Shown here: piece by piece, positions 60,395 through 64,000 of the stretch
How positions within the stretch are numbered: the stretch's first letter is position 1
How the letters are laid out: every line of letters starts with the position of its first letter
Notes under the pieces: generated by a model
Seen by the model: only the letters and a program-made list of their open reading frames with translations
What the model was told of the DNA's origin: nothing
The model's database searches: none
NCBI RefSeq assembly: GCF_029227915.1
Contig: NC_079877.1
Span: 23,525,851 to 23,589,850, forward strand
DNA: 64,000 nucleotides
Direction of reading: 5' to 3'
From: Hydractinia symbiolongicarpus
Taxonomy: Eukaryota; Cnidaria; Hydrozoa; Anthoathecata; Hydractiniidae
Position numbers and translations under genes: made by a program

Positions 60395-61260
60395 GAGAAC
60401 TTTTGATGGTTTAATTATTATAAGCAACACACCGTAAAATCTTTTAAATTAGATCAGTTATATGAAAGTTTTATATAACTAGGGAGTTTACTGCCGAGAT
60501 AATAAATTCGTTGTCGGATTTGAATATCAGTAGTTAACCCCCGGTTATAAGGTATAGTTGGAATTATTTAATGACAACGAAAAATAATTGGCTGTGTAAA
60601 ACCTGTTCCATGAAATATGATCTAATTAAGATCCAGCTAGGACAACCAAAACAAAAACATGTTAATTCGCAGGTGCAAAGTATTGCTACATTAAAAATGA
60701 ATAGTGTGAAACTAGAATAAATTCATAAAAGAAAGTAGGCCCTTGTGAAACAGCAATTTTTCTTTTAGAACTACGGAACACGTCTCACAGTTTCATTGCA
60801 ACAGGTCAAAACTTAAGCAATTAGAAGCTATCATCTTAATTGAAGTCAGAAATATTTTTCTGCGCCATGTTGTTAATTTTAGCTTGAATGGGTGGAATAA
60901 CAATTGCTTTTTGTAAAGAAATTTGATCTACTACTGACAAAAAGAAAGAGTAGATTAGACGTGATTAAATGCCCACATCAACACTCGATATTACGAAAGA
61001 ATTACATCATCAAAGTTACGTTTAATCTACTGGAATATGTTTTGAATCTGGTTTAGATTATAGAACAAACAACCTGTTATAAATAAACGGCTTTTCTCTT
61101 AAGACATCTGGTACATCATGACTTGTCATTGCTTTGGGTTCTGTTTTTTCGACTGTTAATTCATTGTTGTAGAAAAAGTTTGACCATAAACATATGCGCT
61201 ATGAAACATGATTATTAATACTTTCACATATATAGTACACGACCATTATAGTTTCTTAGA

Positions 61261-64000
61261 AAGAAAATGTTAACACGAAAACAAAGCGTGTTTTAGATGC
61301 GCCACTTAGATTTACCGTCATCTCAATCAAGCGTCTGCCCAAATTCTTAATTTTAGCGATCTGAGATCTGATTTAAGCGTTTACAACATGTTTTCAAGTT
61401 TAAATGTCATACTGTACAAATTGCTGAAAATAGTTGTGCTTATTCGACTTTAGGACCTATCAATGCAATTATTGGGGCAAAAAGTTTTACCTGCATGTTT
61501 TGCTTTTAGTGGAAGCAGTTAAAAATGTTGTTTTTGTGGTCCCCTGTACAAGCACTTTTAAACTAGACTTAAATCCTGCAATATCCTTTCTTATTCATCT
61601 TTTAAGTGAACAACGAACATTATCACACACATGGTAAAAAAATATTACAAAACAGAATGCTTTACTTTAGGTTCATGATAATTTACATTTAAGAAGGGCG
61701 AGGTTTTGAATATTACCTGTGGTATTTGCAACATTGGAAATATCTTAAGCTTTGACGCAACGGCAAGCAAATTAGGAGCGGAATGTGGACATATTTGTTT
61801 TCATGCAAGAATACTCAAACGTTTTTAAGACCTGCACGCTTTGCCAGTAGTAGTGTGCATTGTTTGTTTTTTAATCTGGGAACATATTTGAATATATTTG
61901 GGGAACTAGACAATCACAGTATAGTCATACTTAAGTTGGAAGCATTTGTTTAGGCTTATGAAACTAAATATTCACAAAGAAGGTAAAAAATTTTACCAGG
62001 AAAGTAATAAAACTATTGACAAGGAAGTACAAACACATTTATAACCGTCTGTATGATATAAAGTCGAGTGGAATGTGCACGTGGCATAAGGAATGTCTGC
62101 TGCAGTAAAAAAATTATGAAAAAGCATAAAATCAAGATCTGCTATGGACTATTTACTGCTTAGAGAGAACCTGATTCGCCTTACCTTGATCTTCAATTTA
62201 AACAGCTGTTGCTTTTTAAACATAAAGCTTATACAATTCTCACCAGGACCTTAAGCATCAAGACGGTTTCAAATTGCTGATCTCAGTATTTTCGTTAATT
62301 GCCTCAATCTATAAGGGGGGGGGGGGGGGGGCACTTCTTGCGCTTTTTTGCCAATTTCAGTTAGCTTAAGATTGAGAGAAATTTGGCTTAACCTGAAAAA
62401 TTTTTTGTGATAATTGGTTATCCTGAAAACACCTTTTGCATAATTTCCAAAAGACCTCTCACGCATTAAAGGCAAGTAAAAGTTAGAAAAAGTAGCCACA
62501 TTTGAAGGTGTACTGATAGACACATAAAACTTATGATTACTTACTATTAGGAGGAACAAAACATGAATTTCAAACAGAGTTAAATGTAAGAAAGGTAATG
62601 ACATGCTACACATCCCTAGTATAAACAACATTTATCTTTATTTTCAAATTTTTTGGAGTCTTAAACCCATATGTCATGTGTTGAAATCATTGAATTTTGG
62701 TGTTGTTAGAACGTAAGTCTTTCTCGCAATGTTTTTGATCTCTTTTTTCGTTGAGAGACCGTTATGCAATTTTTTTTCATTTTCAAATATTTTAAAGCAT
62801 CACACTTACTAGGGTAAAAGTCAAGTTTCTTTATATGTGTATATCTGTATAAACACTATACATATGTTTATATCTATAAAAATTGGCGGGAGGGAGGGGG
62901 GGGGGGCATGCAACAAATTCAGCCAGGCGGAAATGTGTGCTGAGAGCTTTTCCAAATGTCAAAAGAAGCTATCAACAATATATTTTGTAAAATTTATTAG
63001 GTTAGGGAAACAATTGTAGATTGTTCTCAAAACGGATATTGAGTTGTTATTTAGATATAGTACATATTACATTATTTACATGGATTAAAGTTAAAAAAAA
63101 TATATTAAAATGATAAGCTTTTCCACTTGGACAATACTTAATAGCTAAAATTAATTCACTCATTTCTATGTAACAACTGAAAATATCCAGGTGTGGACGT
63201 AGTAATGTGATTAAGTTAGTGCATAAATTTCTCGAGGTTTAAATCATCGCTACAGTGTTGATAACAGCAGAAAAGGGATTATGCTTTAAGGGATAACACT
63301 TACCTTCTCTTATTAATGATAATTCAAGGTCAAATTCATCAATGTCACAATATATAAAAAATATGCAGATGCGGTAAAGGACATCTGGATTCATTTATAT
63401 CATGCAAAAAAAGTTAGAAGGAAACAAGGACTTAGCAATGTTGCTGCTAAATACAACAGCACTAAAGCCTTACAATCCTTTCTTGTGTGAACTTTCGCTA
63501 AGAGTACGGCCTCAGGATTGCCACATCTAACTCTAACCTTAATAAACTGATTGCTTATGTTTACATGGATAACAAATAATACCAAATTATCGCTTAAATA
63601 TTACTAAAGTAATGTTCTGGGCCGTGTGCATGATTCCTAAGAACAAATTATTATGCATTTGAAGATCTGTCCAGCCAGAAAATTAGTCAAAGATAATAAT
63701 ATATAGAACATACTGTATTATTGACGTCACGTGTTAATTCTAAAAACAGTGTATATGTGTGCTTCATTAAATAAAGTTGCAGTAGTGCACGTCAAAGTTT
63801 TCGCTATTGAATGTGCTATGATGCCCACGTGACATTTTGCACTAAAATCAAACATTCTATCTAAGACATGACAAGTGCGAAAATGGCGATCCATCATTTT
63901 TGCCACCTTTTCCAATGGTCCTATCACTCTTATTCTTTTTATTTTGTTTGTTTACGAGTAAAGTGTTATTATATAAATTTTAGTTCAGCTGAGACGAGCG
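61261..64000. other. No gene seen
   Basis: Contains blocks related to 24985-25090 (at 62000-62110) and 25860-26060 (at 62590-62770), plus poly-G runs at 62315-62331 and 62898-62907. Frames at 61434-61637, 62269-62631 and 63727-63927 have no recognisable content. Confidence 0.4.

Larger units (their letters stand above)
57320..61260 (-). repeat. Inverted segmental duplication, right arm (pairs with 8100-11270)
   Basis: Carries, in reverse order and orientation, the same blocks as the left arm, including the second intact peptide gene and a BEL/Pao gag-like fragment. Near 62000-62110 and 62590-62770 there are further blocks shared with unit B (24985-25090, 25860-26060). The flanks of this family are therefore mosaics. 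Confidence 0.75.

Overview
The window is AT-rich animal DNA with GT-AG introns, and almost everything recognisable in it is a mobile or virus-derived element. Together, the KDZ transposon, the RAG1-N-like transposon, the Polinton-like viral genes with a Bro-N companion, and a secreted acidic/cationic peptide family suggest a cnidarian, most likely a hydrozoan. That is an inference; no rRNA, tRNA or single-copy marker gene was found to fix the taxon.

Layout: 0-4 kb holds MITEs, a 370-bp ATT microsatellite and a LINE fragment (minus strand). 4.1-5.9 kb is a duplicated unit with a dead copy of the peptide gene. 8.1-11.3 kb is one arm of a large inverted duplication and carries an intact peptide gene (8966-9769, plus). 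11.0-13.1 kb is a decayed BEL/Pao pol. 13.2-23.3 kb is a degraded Polinton/adintovirus-like element (Bro-N protein, integrase, small membrane protein, capsid-like protein, a tail-anchored protein, DUF4116-like repeats). A young Ty1/copia element (14566-18381) has inserted inside its integrase gene. 23.4-25.5 kb is the second copy of the duplicated unit, again with a dead peptide gene. 26.7-32.4 kb is a multi-exon KDZ transposase gene with piggyBac-type MITEs. 36.2-44.8 kb is a DNA transposon with long inverted repeats whose minus-strand gene begins with RAG1-type N-terminal zinc modules. 45.7-56 kb is gene-poor, with Helitron-like ends, tandem repeats and a broken secreted cysteine-rich peptide gene (51467-51809). 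57.3-61.3 kb is the other arm of the inverted duplication and carries the second intact peptide gene (59340-60255, minus).

The most interesting system is the four-copy peptide family. Each precursor has a signal peptide, a very acidic middle and, in the two intact copies, a terminal exon coding a very Arg/His-rich peptide. The design resembles Hydra arminin antimicrobial peptides, but I recognise no sequence match. The terminal exon is also open in a second frame of opposite charge. Next in interest are the RAG1-N-like transposon and the copia element, whose LTR carries a heat-shock-element-like site and which has a half-tRNA primer site.
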